Assembly: GCF_000699445.3 (NCBI RefSeq)
Contig: NC_067196.1
Span: forward strand, 91,917,364 to 91,981,363
From: Schistosoma haematobium
Taxonomy: Eukaryota > Platyhelminthes > Trematoda > Strigeidida > Schistosomatidae
Direction: 5' to 3'
Length of the DNA: 64,000 bases
The notes beneath the pieces were generated by a model, which was not told the DNA's origin, ran no database searches, and saw nothing but the letters and a program-made list of their open reading frames with translations. Below are positions 12,170 through 23,499 of the stretch, one piece after another (within the stretch, counting starts at the first letter, position 1; every line of letters starts with the position of its first letter). A program made the translations under genes and the position numbers.

Positions 12170-12335
12170 GACAGTGGTTAGTAGTGAAATCCAGGATGTG
12201 CATTTCGTCCTATTTAGGACTCGTCAGCTGGATGTACTTGCATCTCAGACTTAATGTTCACTCTGGTACTTGATCCCAGTACCATTCGCTTTAAATGCCA
12301 GCACGTTATCCTCTTACCTACTGATTATTATGAAG
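12170..12335 (-). mobile_element. HH-A head with intact hammerhead
   Basis: Minus-strand SM-alpha-like unit: ribozyme (12189-12233), then the block TTAATGTTCACTCTGG, a B-box relative and A-box end at about 12330. The tail half is missing. Confidence 0.8.
12189..12233 (-). ncRNA. Hammerhead ribozyme, HH-A type, core intact
   Basis: On the minus strand: helix I strand ATCCAG, core CTGACGA, helix II GTCC/GGAC with a six-base loop, GAA, short helix III ATGCACAT, cleavable C, then CTGGAT closing helix I. All core bases of the CUGANGA...GAAA...UH consensus are present. The very short helix III is characteristic of the schistosome SM-alpha ribozymes, which are known to act in that form. Activity here is inferred. 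Confidence 0.8.
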
Positions 12336-12596
12336 ACTAACTTAACACAATCGTACACTATATATCATTCTCTAACAAGCGTAGTTAAATCAACTCATTC
12401 CACTCACATTAATCAAACTGATTTATGGTCTTGAATCAAACAGACGTAAATGAAGTCAGTTTATATAGGGAAGGATTACTTCAGCTAATCGAAACATGAA
12501 TTTCTATTACAGGAAATATTTGTAAAGGTTAAATGTGAAGAGAGTAATGAAGTAGGTAATCCGTAATCCACTTTGAGATCTGAAAAATTAAACTGA

Positions 12597-12884
12597 TGAA
12601 ATTATAATTTATACATGACCTTTCAGCGATGGTTGACTGACCTTGAGAGTGTCCACCTAAAAAACTAGGATCAAATGAGGGTTATAAACCAGTGTGAGGG
12701 AATAAAATTATGATTTACAGTTGACGGTTAAGGTTAGGAATTACATTTAGGATTTTTATCATGAACTGATATCAGCTATGATGCCAAAACTCTATTTAAA
12801 CAAATAGATGAGTGAATTTCGCACCACAATTCGAGATCTGTTGTCGTCAATCTGACTGGTTCGTTCATAAATTATAGTGTCGCC
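12597..12884 (+). mobile_element. MITE-E copy
   Basis: Starts GAAATTATAATTTATACATG and ends with TTCGTTCATAAATTATAGTG. Internal blocks GAGAGTGTCCACCTAA and GATGGTTAAGGTTAGGAATT-type sequence match the other copies. Confidence 0.75.
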
Positions 12885-12899
12885 GAAACTTTTTACTTA

Positions 12900-14030
12900 G
12901 TTGGGTCATTTCATAGATAAACTATTATTTTCAGCCTCATTAATGTATATATGTTGGTTTAATGGGATATGTAGAGCGGACAATATGAGTCAAACAAGAT
13001 GTATTCCTTGTGAGATCCATCTCTGAAGATTATTTTCAATAACCATTTGAAGTTATATGTACAATCATCAATCTGTTCCATCCTCAATTATTTATTTTGT
13101 GCTAGTCATAAATTACTGTGCCTAAATATCACCGAAGCAAATTCTATATTTTTATCATTAAGTCGATCAACTATACAATTCCGTTTGTTCTACGTTATCT
13201 TCACAGACATTTCTGAACGCCTACTAAAAACTAATATTCTCAATTAATTTCCATACTTTTCTTAATGTTTCATCACTTCATTCTCTTGTTTATTCTCCTT
13301 ACAGATAAACTTTGACTCTAATTTTTTTTTGTTTGTGATCATTCTTGTTGAGTATGGTCCACGATGTGGGCGTGGGATGGAATCCCACCTCCGACACATA
13401 CTTTGGATTTACTTCAAATTCTTTCACTGACATTTTACAATTACATTCTTCCTTTTTAATGACTCACATTAACTCGGCGCCCAAAATATTGTGAAACTAT
13501 TCGTTCAAATTTAGACGAATGTTCTTATTTATCCTTACTTACTGTTTCGTTTTATCACGAAATATGTTGCCAGGATGGGGGGTTTGCATAGATTTATTCA
13601 TTTTAATGAGATCATGAGTTGACCTAAACTAGACAATCATTAAAAAACTATGAGTCTATAAACTTTGTTTCATTCTAGTATGTGACTTCTTAGTAATATG
13701 TATTGAAAACTCTGTCATAAGGATTCAAGCCAAGAATATCTAATCTTATGCTTTAAAGCTTAATCTCTCAATCACTAAGCTAGAATCTTAATTTGTATAG
13801 GGTTAACTTCAGCTTAGCAAACATTAAAGTTCACATTGTTCATAATTGTTTGGCATCGTTTTTAATATACCAATTAAAGGCAAATTACTTTGAAATAAAT
13901 TGTATGAATTGATTAAGTTTCACCTCATTCCAAAATTAGCTGAAACAGGATTACTGGATTACATAGATGATCATATATAAAATAGATCTTAAACTTAATC
14001 ATATTCACTTGAAAATGTCAAAATATTCTA
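12900..14030. other. AT-rich sequence without recognised genes
   Basis: A 66-codon frame at 13047 has no motif or codon evidence. A small perfect hairpin, GTGGGAT-GGA-ATCCCAC, lies at about 13373-13390. I see no exon or repeat family. Confidence 0.4.
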
Positions 14031-14036
14031 AAAATA

Positions 14037-14245
14037 AATGATGAAGAGTCTCAAATAGGACGAAACACCCGTCAAACTGGATTCCACTACTAGTCACTAT
14101 CTATTTTTGCTTAGAATGCTTGTAAATCAAAGCAATATCCAGATAATACACACAGTATGCACATATATCAATAAGAGATTGATCAATTGCAGTTCTAATC
14201 ATCAATGGGAAGATTCAAATAAAACAATGCCAAGTGAATGATTTT
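14037..14245 (+). mobile_element. HH-A copy, 5-prime truncated within the hammerhead
   Basis: Starts at GATGAAGAGTCTCAAATAGG, so helix I is gone, and runs through the standard tail (CTGATCAATTGCAG relative) to AAAACAATGCCAAG. Confidence 0.75.
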
Positions 14246-14249
14246 ATTT

Positions 14250-14985
14250 GTTATAAAATTGGTTTAAAGATAAGTCCCTTGCCTACTGAAAGCAACTGAT
14301 CTTTGAACTGTTTTACGAATAAGTCGTTTCATAGTTTGATAAGTGAGGAATCATTTAAATTTTTGATACAGACTAACTCAAAATGTAAGGTGTTACCAGA
14401 GTTTAGATCTTTTTGGTTGACATCACTAATTGATTTTAGCTAGAAAGCAACTGAAATCGATCGGAAAGTGAAATCCATTTCGTAATGCAATTCTAAAATG
14501 AACAAATTCCTAAACACTTTATGATTAGATAATGACTAAGCCTGTCAGAATGATTTACGAATCAAGTAAGATTTTATTTGCACTGTAATTTTCATTTCGT
14601 TTATTGGACACCAAAGAATTTGTTTTAGTTTCAATCAAGTTACTCTTGATGTGATCATATGACCCTGTATAGTTTTGATCTTCAACGGGGTTTGTTTAAT
14701 ATTAAGGGATATCGAATATCCATCAATGAACGTTGATTAAAAACTTTAAAGGGTTAGTTCATTGGGCTGAAATATTTGTTGGTACCAAGATCTATGAAAA
14801 AATGTTTAGTAACGTCTAGAAGACCATTTAACACACACCGATTTGATGGTTAACAATTAGATCCAAATTATTAGTCAGTGTCAAGAAATTAGATTCGTTA
14901 AATTAATTTACAACCAAACGATTATTAGATACAATTCACAATGGTTCATTTAATCCTGTAACCTGGTTTATATTTGCTTCTAGTT
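14250..14985. other. AT-rich sequence, nothing recognised
   Basis: No gene, RNA or definable repeat was seen here. Confidence 0.45.
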
Positions 14986-14990
14986 TAGGG

Positions 14991-15293
14991 TGTGGTGAAC
15001 AAGAACACGAGTGAAGACAATCGAATGTATTTGACAAGAAATTACAGAGCATCCCACTAAAATCTCAGAACCATATAGTGAATCGTTAATTTACAAAATG
15101 TCAATCCATCATCTCAAACTTGACTGTTCCTGTTGCAAACATCAATCCATTGTCTCAGATTTTATTGTTCATGCGTTTTCATAACAACTGCGCTCCGTTC
15201 CCGTTCTTTCCTCATCGACCTTCTACTGAAATACATTCTATTGCGGACCACCGTCATATACTACTTGTATGAATATAAGTAACCTACACCACA
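14991..15293 (+). mobile_element. Solo LTR, family LTR-1, with 4-bp target duplication
   Basis: Begins TGTGGTGAACA and ends ACACCACA: TG...CA ends inside a 7-bp inverted terminal repeat. It is 303 bp, flanked on both sides by AGGG (14987-14990 and 15294-15297). These are standard marks of an LTR left by homologous deletion of a retrotransposon. No reverse transcriptase lies nearby, so the superfamily is unknown. Confidence 0.75.
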
Positions 15294-15499
15294 AGGGTAC
15301 CTTTAAGTGTATAACTTAGAACTTGTTGTTAAAATTATAATTTGCCTATACATTGTCAATCTGAATTAACCAAATTCATTCTTGAACGTTCAACTATTAC
15401 TGCAAGATAGCGTCTATTTATTCAAACTATCTTTTACAACTAACTATATTGGTACGTAATCCTACAGGAAGCAAATACTACATTAATTTTCCTTCCTTA

Positions 15500-16012
15500 A
15501 GATTATAAAATTATGAGTGACACTAGTTGAAATCATGAGTCAATTGAAGCTAGATCACCATGGAAAACCTGGAAGTACTGGACGGCTGTGTTCGTCCTGT
15601 TTTGAGGCTCCTCAGCAGTGCACACTCACGATCCCACCTCGCGAGATTCGAACTAATCACTAATGACTGGATTCAAGAGGTATTTCCTAGAGTTCTGGTG
15701 AGAAAGGGTGACCAGTGGAGTTCAACCGGGTCAGTTGTGAGATAGTAACTCACTAGTTGAAGTTATACATTAACATCGTTGGATGTTGGCTTAGCGGTGT
15801 AGTAGTTAGGCATTCTCGTGTGAGACTGATAGGTCCTGGTTTCGAATCTCGCGGGGCGGGATTGTGGATGCGTAATGTTGAGGAATCCCATACTAGAACA
15901 AAGCGTCCGTTCAGTGCTTCTGGCCTTTCCATGGTGGTCTAGCTATAATTAACTGATGATCTCAACTATTAAAATTACCATAATATTCACAAAAACCCCT
16001 TCTGATAGTCTA
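15500..16012 (+). mobile_element. HH-B foldback copy
   Basis: A minus-strand module (15515-15650, with CTGCTGAGGAGC seen inverted) is joined at about 15652 to a plus-strand module with body, tRNA-like head (GGTTTCGAATCTCGCGG) and a ribozyme region at about 15870-15925. The plus core is GTTGAGGAATCCC...AACAAAGC, so GAAA is lost. The two ends, GTCAATTGAAGCTAGA and TCTAGCTATAATTAAC, are inverted. Confidence 0.75.
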
Positions 16013-16019
16013 CGATTAG

Positions 16020-16870
16020 GCAAACTTCATTTATTTGTTTTTTGAGGTTCATGAGTTTCTATATACCCATATTGCGTCAGAATACAAATTTAATTAAAAC
16101 ATATTCAATTGTAATTATGTAATCCAATAACAATATACCAATTATTATACCCAATAAACACAGTTACATACAAAACAAGAATACAAATGAAGTATTACAT
16201 CAAATGATCTTCATTTTTAATTGTGTATTTTTAATTTGACAACTGCTGATTTACCTACATGACTATTTTCATATGTCTCAATAGAAATCTAATTGTGAAT
16301 CAGTGAAAAATATTGTTTCTTACTGTCATCTCAGCAAAAAACGAGAAAAAAAGAAAGAAGAACAACCTACAACTTCCATAAAACGAAAGGGTATTATGTA
16401 ATAAGACTTTTGAAGGAGAAAAATGAAAAAAAGAAAGAAAACGAAAACAGCATAGAAACAAAATTTTGAAATTCACTCACCTGATTTTTTTGGGGGGGAT
16501 TCGTTAATTGTTTTTAATTAGACAGCATCCCTACTGTTCTGTTAGACTACTTAGGAATTGCCCATCATTAATTAATTTATATATACATAGGAAATTCTGA
16601 ATAACAAATCATGATTCATAAAATTACCGCTCTCATTAATATACTACTTTTAAGAACTACTAATTTACTAAGTTCATGATTAAGCATGTATCTACATTGA
16701 GGGTGTTATTAGTATACCTGCTATAATGAATATTATTATCATTAATATACTGTTATAATTGTAAACTATAGTCTCATTGTTTACAATCAGTAGTATAACC
16801 TACTAATAAATAGAAAATTGTTTCATACATAAAAATGATTATTCATATTGATGTCTATTGTAATGAACGA
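16020..16870. other. AT-rich sequence with A-rich purine tract
   Basis: 16335-16460 is rich in GAAA/AAAG; a run of G occurs at 16490. No gene or defined element. Confidence 0.4.
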
Positions 16871-16876
16871 GAACAT

Positions 16877-17419
16877 AAGTTGGGGGGGGGTACAATCGAA
16901 TGGATTTTAACACACAACCTAACAGAATCTCTTAGTGAAATCTGAGCATCATACAGTAAATACCTCATTTACAAAATATCATTCATTTGTCTTAAACGTG
17001 ACTGATCCTTCAATTTCATATCAATCACTCCTTGTTCCCATTCTTTCCTTCTCGATCTTCTGCTGCTAGACATTCTATGCTTGACTAACGTTATATACTA
17101 CTTATGTCGATATAATGTAGCATAAACCACACTCACAGCGTAGTGAACACAAACACTAGCGGGAACAATAGAATGTATTTGACACAAAATTACAGGATTC
17201 GTTAATAAAATCTAACGACCATATAGTAAATGCTCAATTTTTAAAATGTCCATCAATTGTCTCAAAATGACTCAGACTTTATTGTTCTTGTATTTTCATA
17301 CAAATTGCATCCTGTTTCCATTCTTTACTGTTCGATCCTCTTGTTTCTGTGATGCCAGACCTTCTGTTCACGACTAACATCATATACTACTTATGTCAAT
17401 ATAAGTAGCACACACCACA
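16877..17419 (+). mobile_element. Two LTR-1 copies in tandem
   Basis: The first unit (about 16877-17131, left end lost next to a nine-G run) ends AAACCACA; about 9 nt later a second unit runs from TAGTGAACACAAACAC (17141) to ACACCACA (17419). Both share the CATATACTACTTATGTC block. No internal retroviral-type coding region separates them. Confidence 0.65.
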
Positions 17420-17601
17420 ATAGTTCTTATTATTTCATAATTCACTTTGAAAATTAAAATTAAATGTATAGAAAAATGTTAATAACTAATGAAAACAAAT
17501 AACTAAATATGATCAAATATGGAAAAATACATTTTGTTTCTATGTACATAATGATTTGGCATTACTTCCAGTTGTATAGTAAGCAATATTTTATGAATTT
17601 T

Positions 17602-17960
17602 ACTTACTTACTCACGCCTGTTAACCCAAACGAAGCATAGGCCGCTGACCAGCATTCTCCAATCCACTCTGTCCCACTCTGCCTTCCTTCCTACTATTAT
17701 CCAATTGTTGTTCATTTTTCTTATGTCTGTCTCCATTTCTCGGTATAATGTGTTCTTTGGTCTTCCACTAGTCCTTTGGCATTGGGGATTCCAAGTGAGG
17801 GCTTTCCTTGTGACGAAGTTATGTCCTTTCCTCAGTATGTGTCCTATCCACTTGCATTACTTCTTCCTGATTTCTTCCTCCGTTGAAATCTGGTTTGTTC
17901 TCTCCCACAGTAGGTTGTTGCTGATAGTGTCTGGCCAACGGATTTTTACACAAATAATAA
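17602..17960 (-). pseudogene. RTE-like LINE, C-terminal fragment and tail
   Basis: Minus-strand reading includes a relative of [16 protein letters not shown]-like and GRPKNTL-like segments and ends in the GTAAGTAAG tail (17602-17615). Frameshifts break it. Confidence 0.75.
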
Positions 17961-18117
17961 AAGAAAATAAATGATAAGAACTTTAATCATAATAATCTTT
18001 TTTATTTTCTATAATTTGTTTGATAACCGTAACGAATTTGCAGCTAAAAGTGTACAAAACTATACCAAATTACACATTTCATCACCATTCAACTCTGTAA
18101 ATATGTAAAAAAAGATG

Positions 18118-18490
18118 GGGTTTTGTTCTGTGAGCTGGATGGTTTGGTCATGGAGCTTTTTTCATTCTTCTAAATTATATTATCACCACAAACTTCAATT
18201 AGAAGTGAAGTGTTCGAATTATGGATTTTTGGATGAACATAAGACCAAAAATCAAAACCAAACGGAGAAACGACTAAAATAAAGAAATAAACAATGACAA
18301 GTTTAAGGTCAACAAGAATCAATCAACATCGAGGTCTATAAGACAAGCTGTGAGTCATACGTGTAGAAATTCCAACACTTAACTTCTACTTGAAGTTTGT
18401 ACTGATAGTATAATTTAGAAGAACGATTAAAGCTCCACAACCAAATCACCCAGCTGAGAGAAGAACACTCCATCAAAATCATCCACCTGA
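18118..18490. mobile_element. Foldback-C element, long copy
   Basis: Arms GTGAGCTGGATGGTTTGG...CATTCTTCTAAATTATA (18133-18182) and the inverse at 18410-18470 enclose about 220 nt that include ACATAAGACCAAAAATCAAA, also found at 53372. No coding capacity. Confidence 0.8.
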
Positions 18491-18537
18491 GCTACAAATC
18501 TACTTCACCATTCAAAAAAGAAATATGCGTTAGAAAT

Positions 18538-18870
18538 TTGCAAACAATCACTAATCGTCATTCATATACATTTGCAAACTTATTCAACCAGTTCTGTTCT
18601 GATGATGCTTTTTCTCTTTCATTGAATAGATTTGGTACATGAATATTATGGTAGCCATCTCTTATTTCTTCAAAGAACAGAAGAGGAGTAAACCACATGA
18701 ACCAATATTTCAATCCTTGATTTTCTCAGTCATTAGATTCATGATAAACTATAAACATTTTATGAAGGCGCACAAGTATGCGAAGTTAATAGACATGACT
18801 AGTCAAACCAAGTCCTTATATACTCATTATGATAAATCTAAGGAAAGACCATGGCTTAGGAATTTAAACT
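18538..18870 (+). repeat. Repeat K
   Basis: The TTTCTTCAAAGAACAGAAGA block and following 150 nt match 60895-61100; in both places K follows the right arm of Foldback-C by about 50 nt. The 77-codon frame at 18639 lies within it and has no recognised features. Confidence 0.5.
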
Positions 18871-19049
18871 AGTCGTCACATTTAAAATCTCAGAGTGATT
18901 TTGTTGTGTTCTTCTTACCTTGATTGTTGCCATGATTTAAGTATTTGTAAAAGACATATCTTTATATCTTTCTTTCTACGAACTAATTCTTTTTTCCCTA
19001 TATGCAATCTTCATTCTATATATTACCACCACTGAAGGCTGACAAAAAG

Positions 19050-19268
19050 ATATGAGAAAGGGTTTTGTGGATATTATTTCAATAGTTGACATCAGGAGCC
19101 TATTGAAGCTAGACCACTATGGAAAACCTGGGTTTGAATCTCGCGAGGCGGAATCGTGGATGTACACTGCTGAAGAGTCCCACGATAGGACGAAACGGCC
19201 GTCCAGTACTTTCAGGTTTTTCATGGTGGTCTAGCTTCAGCTGATTCGCGATCTCAACTATTAAAAAG
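19050..19268 (+). mobile_element. HH-B short copy with hammerhead
   Basis: Left end GGGTTTTGTGGATATTAT, an arm, then directly GGGTTTGAATCTCGCGAG (B box; the A box is deleted), ribozyme, right arm and AACTATTAAAA. It is a compact 220-bp palindrome-like form. Confidence 0.8.
19164..19209 (+). ncRNA. Hammerhead ribozyme, HH-B type
   Basis: Helix I strand CACTG, core CTGAAGA (fits CUGANGA), helix II GTCC/GGAC with loop CACGATA, GAA, helix III palindrome ACGGCCGT, C, then CAGTAC. Helix I has four pairs and a mismatch. All core bases are kept. Confidence 0.7.
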
Positions 19269-19619
19269 AATGAGTTAGAGTTGAAAAAAGTTGAGATCAG
19301 CATCAAAGTCATCCACCTGAGCTACAAATCTTCTCTGCCATCTCAACATTGGTGGTTGATAAAGTTTGGTACTTGTCTGTCGCAAGTGATCAGTTTGAAA
19401 CTCATTCACATCCAAAATATTTTTTGAATGAAACTAACATTATAGGAATGAAAACATCTTATGATGTTTCTTTATTGATGATGAATGACAGCTTACAACT
19501 ATTGAAAATATTCTATTCTGATAATTAAACATGTCATAAAGAGTCATTGCCATTTATTGTTTATTTCATATTGCATAACTATATAATGTAATGATTAAAT
19601 AGAATTGATTCAAGCAATT

Positions 19620-20130
19620 ATTAAGTCACTGTTGTCAATGGTAGACAGTGGCATAACTTCGTGGATTAGTTGAAGTTAGACATTAACATCGTTGGATACC
19701 GGACCGCTCAGTGGTCTAGAGGTTAAGCATTCGCGCGGAAGACTGATAGGTCCTATGTTCGAATCGCGCGATATCGGATCGTAGATGCGTACTACTAACG
19801 AGTCCCCATATTAGGACGAAACGGTCGTCCAATGCTTCTAGATGTTTTATGGTGGTCTAGCTTCAATTGACTCAAGATCTCAAGCATTGAAATTAATACA
19901 ATCTCCACAAAACTCTTTCTGATATTAATCACCATATGCTCACTAGTAACTGGCTTCAAGAGATATATACTAGAGTTCTAGTGAGAAACAGCGATCAGTG
20001 GAGTTCGATCGGGCTTGTTGTGAGACAATAACTCACTGATGACAATGGTGGATGTGTTGCTCAATTTCATGGATTAATTGAAGTTAGACATTAACACTGT
20101 TGGATGCCGGCCTGTTCAGTGGTTTAGTGT
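19620..20130 (+). mobile_element. HH-B partial tandem, about 1.1 units
   Basis: The landmark GTTGGATACCGGACCGCTCA (about 19690) recurs as GTTGGATGCCGGCCTGTTCA (about 20099), giving a unit near 409 bp. A complete tRNA-like head and ribozyme region sit in the first unit (core CTAACGA, mutated); the second breaks off in the A box into a T-run. Confidence 0.75.
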
Positions 20131-20134
20131 TTTT

Positions 20135-20860
20135 TTTCTTTTTCACTTATTCGCATTCGATATATTATCACAATATTGAAAATAAAAGAGAAAAATTTAA
20201 AAAAAAAGAAAAAAAGATCAATAAAGATCAAAAGAAACAATTGAAAATCATCATTCATAAACTAAAAAAAATATCATAACAACAACAATAACAAAAAGAA
20301 AAAGAAAACAGAGAAAAAAAGCAACCAAATAAATATGGAACAGTGAAATTTAATCGATTTAACTTTTTCTTCTTATTTAATTCATTACTAATTAAGGTTA
20401 ATTCTAGGGATTATTATTATTATTATTATTAGAGATACACTCAATTTCTAAACATCAAGTTATATCAGGGAAAAATGATTCAGGTGAAAAGGTCAAAGCT
20501 GACAACGATTATTTAAGAAGAAGAAAGAGAAGAAGAAGAAGTTTCTTTTCTCTTTTTTTTTGTTTGTTTCTTCTTCTTCTTCTTTTTTCCTTTAAATTTG
20601 TTCTCTTTGTTTGTTTATTTGTTTATTGGATAGAATAATCTAATCAAAATAGATTTGTATGATACATTTATTAATCTATGGTAAAGAAGTAAGTAAACTT
20701 ACATATATAGGGATACATATATATATGTTGACATTAATCATGATCCAAAGGAATCGTTACCAACTATAATTCATTTGAAAAAAAGATTATAAGGTTCGAT
20801 ATCCTAATGACGAATGTTTTGTCTAGTCAAAGAGTTAACGTTTAAAACAGTTAAATATCA
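20135..20860. other. Simple-sequence-rich region
   Basis: Poly-A/AG-rich stretch 20160-20340, a TTA repeat at 20415-20431, and a GAA tract (20515-20542) facing a TTC tract (20568-20586). No gene seen. Confidence 0.6.
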
Positions 20861-21490
20861 GTATAAGGTTATGGAGATTATCAAGGTTTTTTGATTCAGA
20901 TTATGAATTGATTGATGTTAGACTACCATTGAAAACTTGGAAGCACTGGATAGCTGTTTGTTCCTAGTATATGACTCCTTGGCAGTGAGCATCTACGATC
21001 CCACTCTTGGCATTAGAACCCAGGATGTTCAGTCTTGCGCATGAACGCTCAAACTTTAGACTACTGGGTCGGTATTCAATGATGTTAATGTCTAACTTGA
21101 ACCATTCCACGAAATTATGCGACCATCTTCCGTTGTACCAAGGTAGATACATGTCTCTACTCGACATGGATTAGCTGCACTGGTCATGGCTTGTTACTAG
21201 AACTCCGGGAATTCCCTGACGAAGCTATTCTTTAATGATAACATGGTAATTATCCGTATACGGTTGTGAAGATTATTAAGTTTTTGATTCAGATCATGAA
21301 CCGATTGATGTTAGACCATCATTGAAAACCTGGAAGCTTGCAGTGCTGAAGGCCCTGGGTTAGAATCCCGCTAGCGGGGTCATGACTGCGCACTGCTGAG
21401 GAGTTCCATACTAGGACGAAACGGACTTCTAGTGCTTCCAGCTTTTCAATGGTGGTCTGACATCAATCGGTTCATAACTTGGATCTAAAA
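20860..21490. mobile_element. HH-B inverted pair, minus then plus
   Basis: The minus-strand unit (20866-21235) contains the full body, with the ATTCCACGAAATTATGCGAC block. A plus-strand right module (21255-21490) follows with a shortened head, AGAATCCCGCTAGCGGG, and a ribozyme at 21390-21435. Confidence 0.75.
21390..21435 (+). ncRNA. Hammerhead ribozyme, HH-B type
   Basis: GCACTG, CTGAGGA, helix II GTTC/GGAC-type pairing with loop CATACTA, GAA, ACGGACTT, C, TAGTGC. Helix I is five Watson-Crick pairs plus a G-U. Helix III is weaker than in the palindromic copies. Confidence 0.6.
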
Positions 21491-21599
21491 CAATTAAAAC
21501 TTACTTCTTAGTACTTTGTGTACTCTTAACATAAATACATACCGAACGGTAACATGATTGAATAATGAGTAGCAATTATACTTATGAAGAGAATAAATT

Positions 21600-21835
21600 A
21601 TTTTTCAAAGCTAAATTCACGAGTCAGTCTAACCGAGACCACAAATGAAAACTTGGAACAAATGAATGTTCGTTTCGTCCCAGTATTGGGACTCTTCATT
21701 AGCGCTTAATCACAATCTCACATGTGGGACTCGAACCCAATATCTTGGCTCTCTTGAGCAAAAGCTTAACCTTTAGATCACTGAGCCATAAATTCAACTT
21801 TGAAAATACTACAATCTCCATAAATCCCTCAAATT
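21600..21835 (-). mobile_element. HH-B degraded copy
   Basis: Minus-strand head and ribozyme region (GTTTCGTCCCAGTATTGGGA) with B-box GGGACTCGAACCC inverted. Arms have diverged (AGTCTAACCGAGACCAC). Confidence 0.6.
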
Positions 21836-22079
21836 GATATTAAATTAGTTAACGAAGATTAGTCAAGTATAAGCAGATTACAGTAAGCTTGAAGTACTAA
21901 TTGATTAACTTCCTATGCTTTATAAAATAATAGTTTAATAATTATTAGTAATGTATATTACATCTGTGACACAAGTGTACAGATCTAAAGTAGTGTGAGT
22001 TAATCACAATTCAGTTAATTACTTCGGACTCATATAATAATAACCAAGAATAAGTGAAAAAGTTAATGAAATAATTCTT

Positions 22080-22310
22080 TTGAATAGTTGAATTTATGAA
22101 TCAATTGAAGCTAGACCACCATTGAAAACCTGGAAGCACTCGACGGCTGTTTCATCCTAACATGAGGGCTCCTCATCAATGTGCATCCACGATCCCGCTT
22201 CACGAGATTCGAACTCATGGCCTTCGGTTTCATGCACGAACACTCAACCTCTAGATCACTGAACCGGCCAGTATCAAATGGTGTTAATGTTTAACTTCAA
22301 CTAATCTTTT
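22080..22310 (-). mobile_element. HH-B copy
   Basis: Minus strand: arm AGCTAGACCACCATTG, ribozyme region with GTTTCATCC (GAAA kept as GATGAAAC) and a damaged CTGANGA, B box inverted, A box AGATCACTGAACCGG, then a body fragment. Confidence 0.7.
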
Positions 22311-22552
22311 TTTAATCAACTAATTTGCACTAAAATATATTCTTATGAAGGTATTACATTAAAAGATTTTTTGAATGAATATAAATAGCTAAGAATAATA
22401 TGTTTCTAGAAGATATATTATCTCTTAAAGTTTACATATTCATTACTCTTAATATAAACAAGTCAAATCAACTATCTTTTCATAACTTAGTTTGATTATG
22501 TTTATTATACAAAATCGTTGAAGTTAGGACTATGTAGTTGACTACATCCGAA

Positions 22553-23055
22553 TCATCCACCTGCCCCCAAATGCACTGGTACAGCCAAAAGTGGGGAGAG
22601 TCCGCTCTCCCTCTCAAAATGCTCTCAAGTGGTCATGCATATACAGCCTCTGCCAGGGAGGCCGTACTCACTACTTCCTCGTGGCGCTACTGTTGTTTAC
22701 GAAATTGAGAGGACGAAAAGTGAATGTCCGGCACTTTAACCGGGTCGGTGGACACAGAGGGTCCATGGTGCATATGGGCTCCAGGATCCTGAGGGAACAA
22801 ATGATGTATGAACCAATCATTGGTCACTGGCTACCATGAAACTGCATCTCCTTACGATGCTCCACTGCTTTATCGATCAGACCTTTCGGTCAAAAGCTCC
22901 GGGTGTGGCCCCCTAATAAAACCACCTGTTTCTGTCTGGGCACCCAGGCAGTATCATAGCCCTCATACAAATCAAAAGAGGTTTGTGTGGCGCATATGTA
23001 TCTGGTTCCCTCTTGTACCAATATTTATATGTTCAAATAAATAAACAATAAAATA
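22553..23055 (+). repeat. Repeat F, longest copy
   Basis: GC-richer block (AATGCTCTCAAGTGGTCATG, AATGTCCGGCACTTTAACCG, TGTTTCTGTCTGGGCACCC) ending in an AATAAATAAACAATAAAATAA-like tail. Also at 43480-43880 and 54760-55225, always in this orientation. The A-rich tail suggests the 3-prime end of a retroposon. Short frames in it are not conserved between copies. Confidence 0.65.
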
Positions 23056-23499
23056 ATCATCCACCTGAAATACAAATCTTCTGCTCTATCTTAACTGTAA
23101 TCACTGCTATAAGAGCATTAAATTAATGAATAAACAGGCAATTATCATTTTCTTCACTTAGAAACTCATCGAATAAATACCCTTTGGTTTGAATTTCTAT
23201 GTTTTGGTTATTCTACTATAATTTAAAGATAACTAATTAGGTTTATGGATTATATATTGATATGTATGTAGGAGTAACATGAATCAGAATCAGTCAAATT
23301 TGTGACAGATTCATTTATTTTTTATCTTACTTCAGATCTTTGAGTTTCAGTATTCCTCTATTTATTACGTTACATTCTTCATTGTTTACTGTTCCCTATT
23401 ATCATTGATGTTATAATTACATTAACACTTTAGTTATTCATGGTATTCATTTCATCTTGTCATACAGATCTGATATAACAACTTAAACTAACACGTAAT

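Noticed and set aside
13047..13247. 66-codon ORF as a gene
   Set aside because: No motif, no splice context, composition like surrounding AT-rich DNA.
13330..13395. Hairpin GTGGGAT/ATCCCAC as an RNA gene
   Set aside because: Only a seven-base-pair stem with no further conserved structure or second copy.
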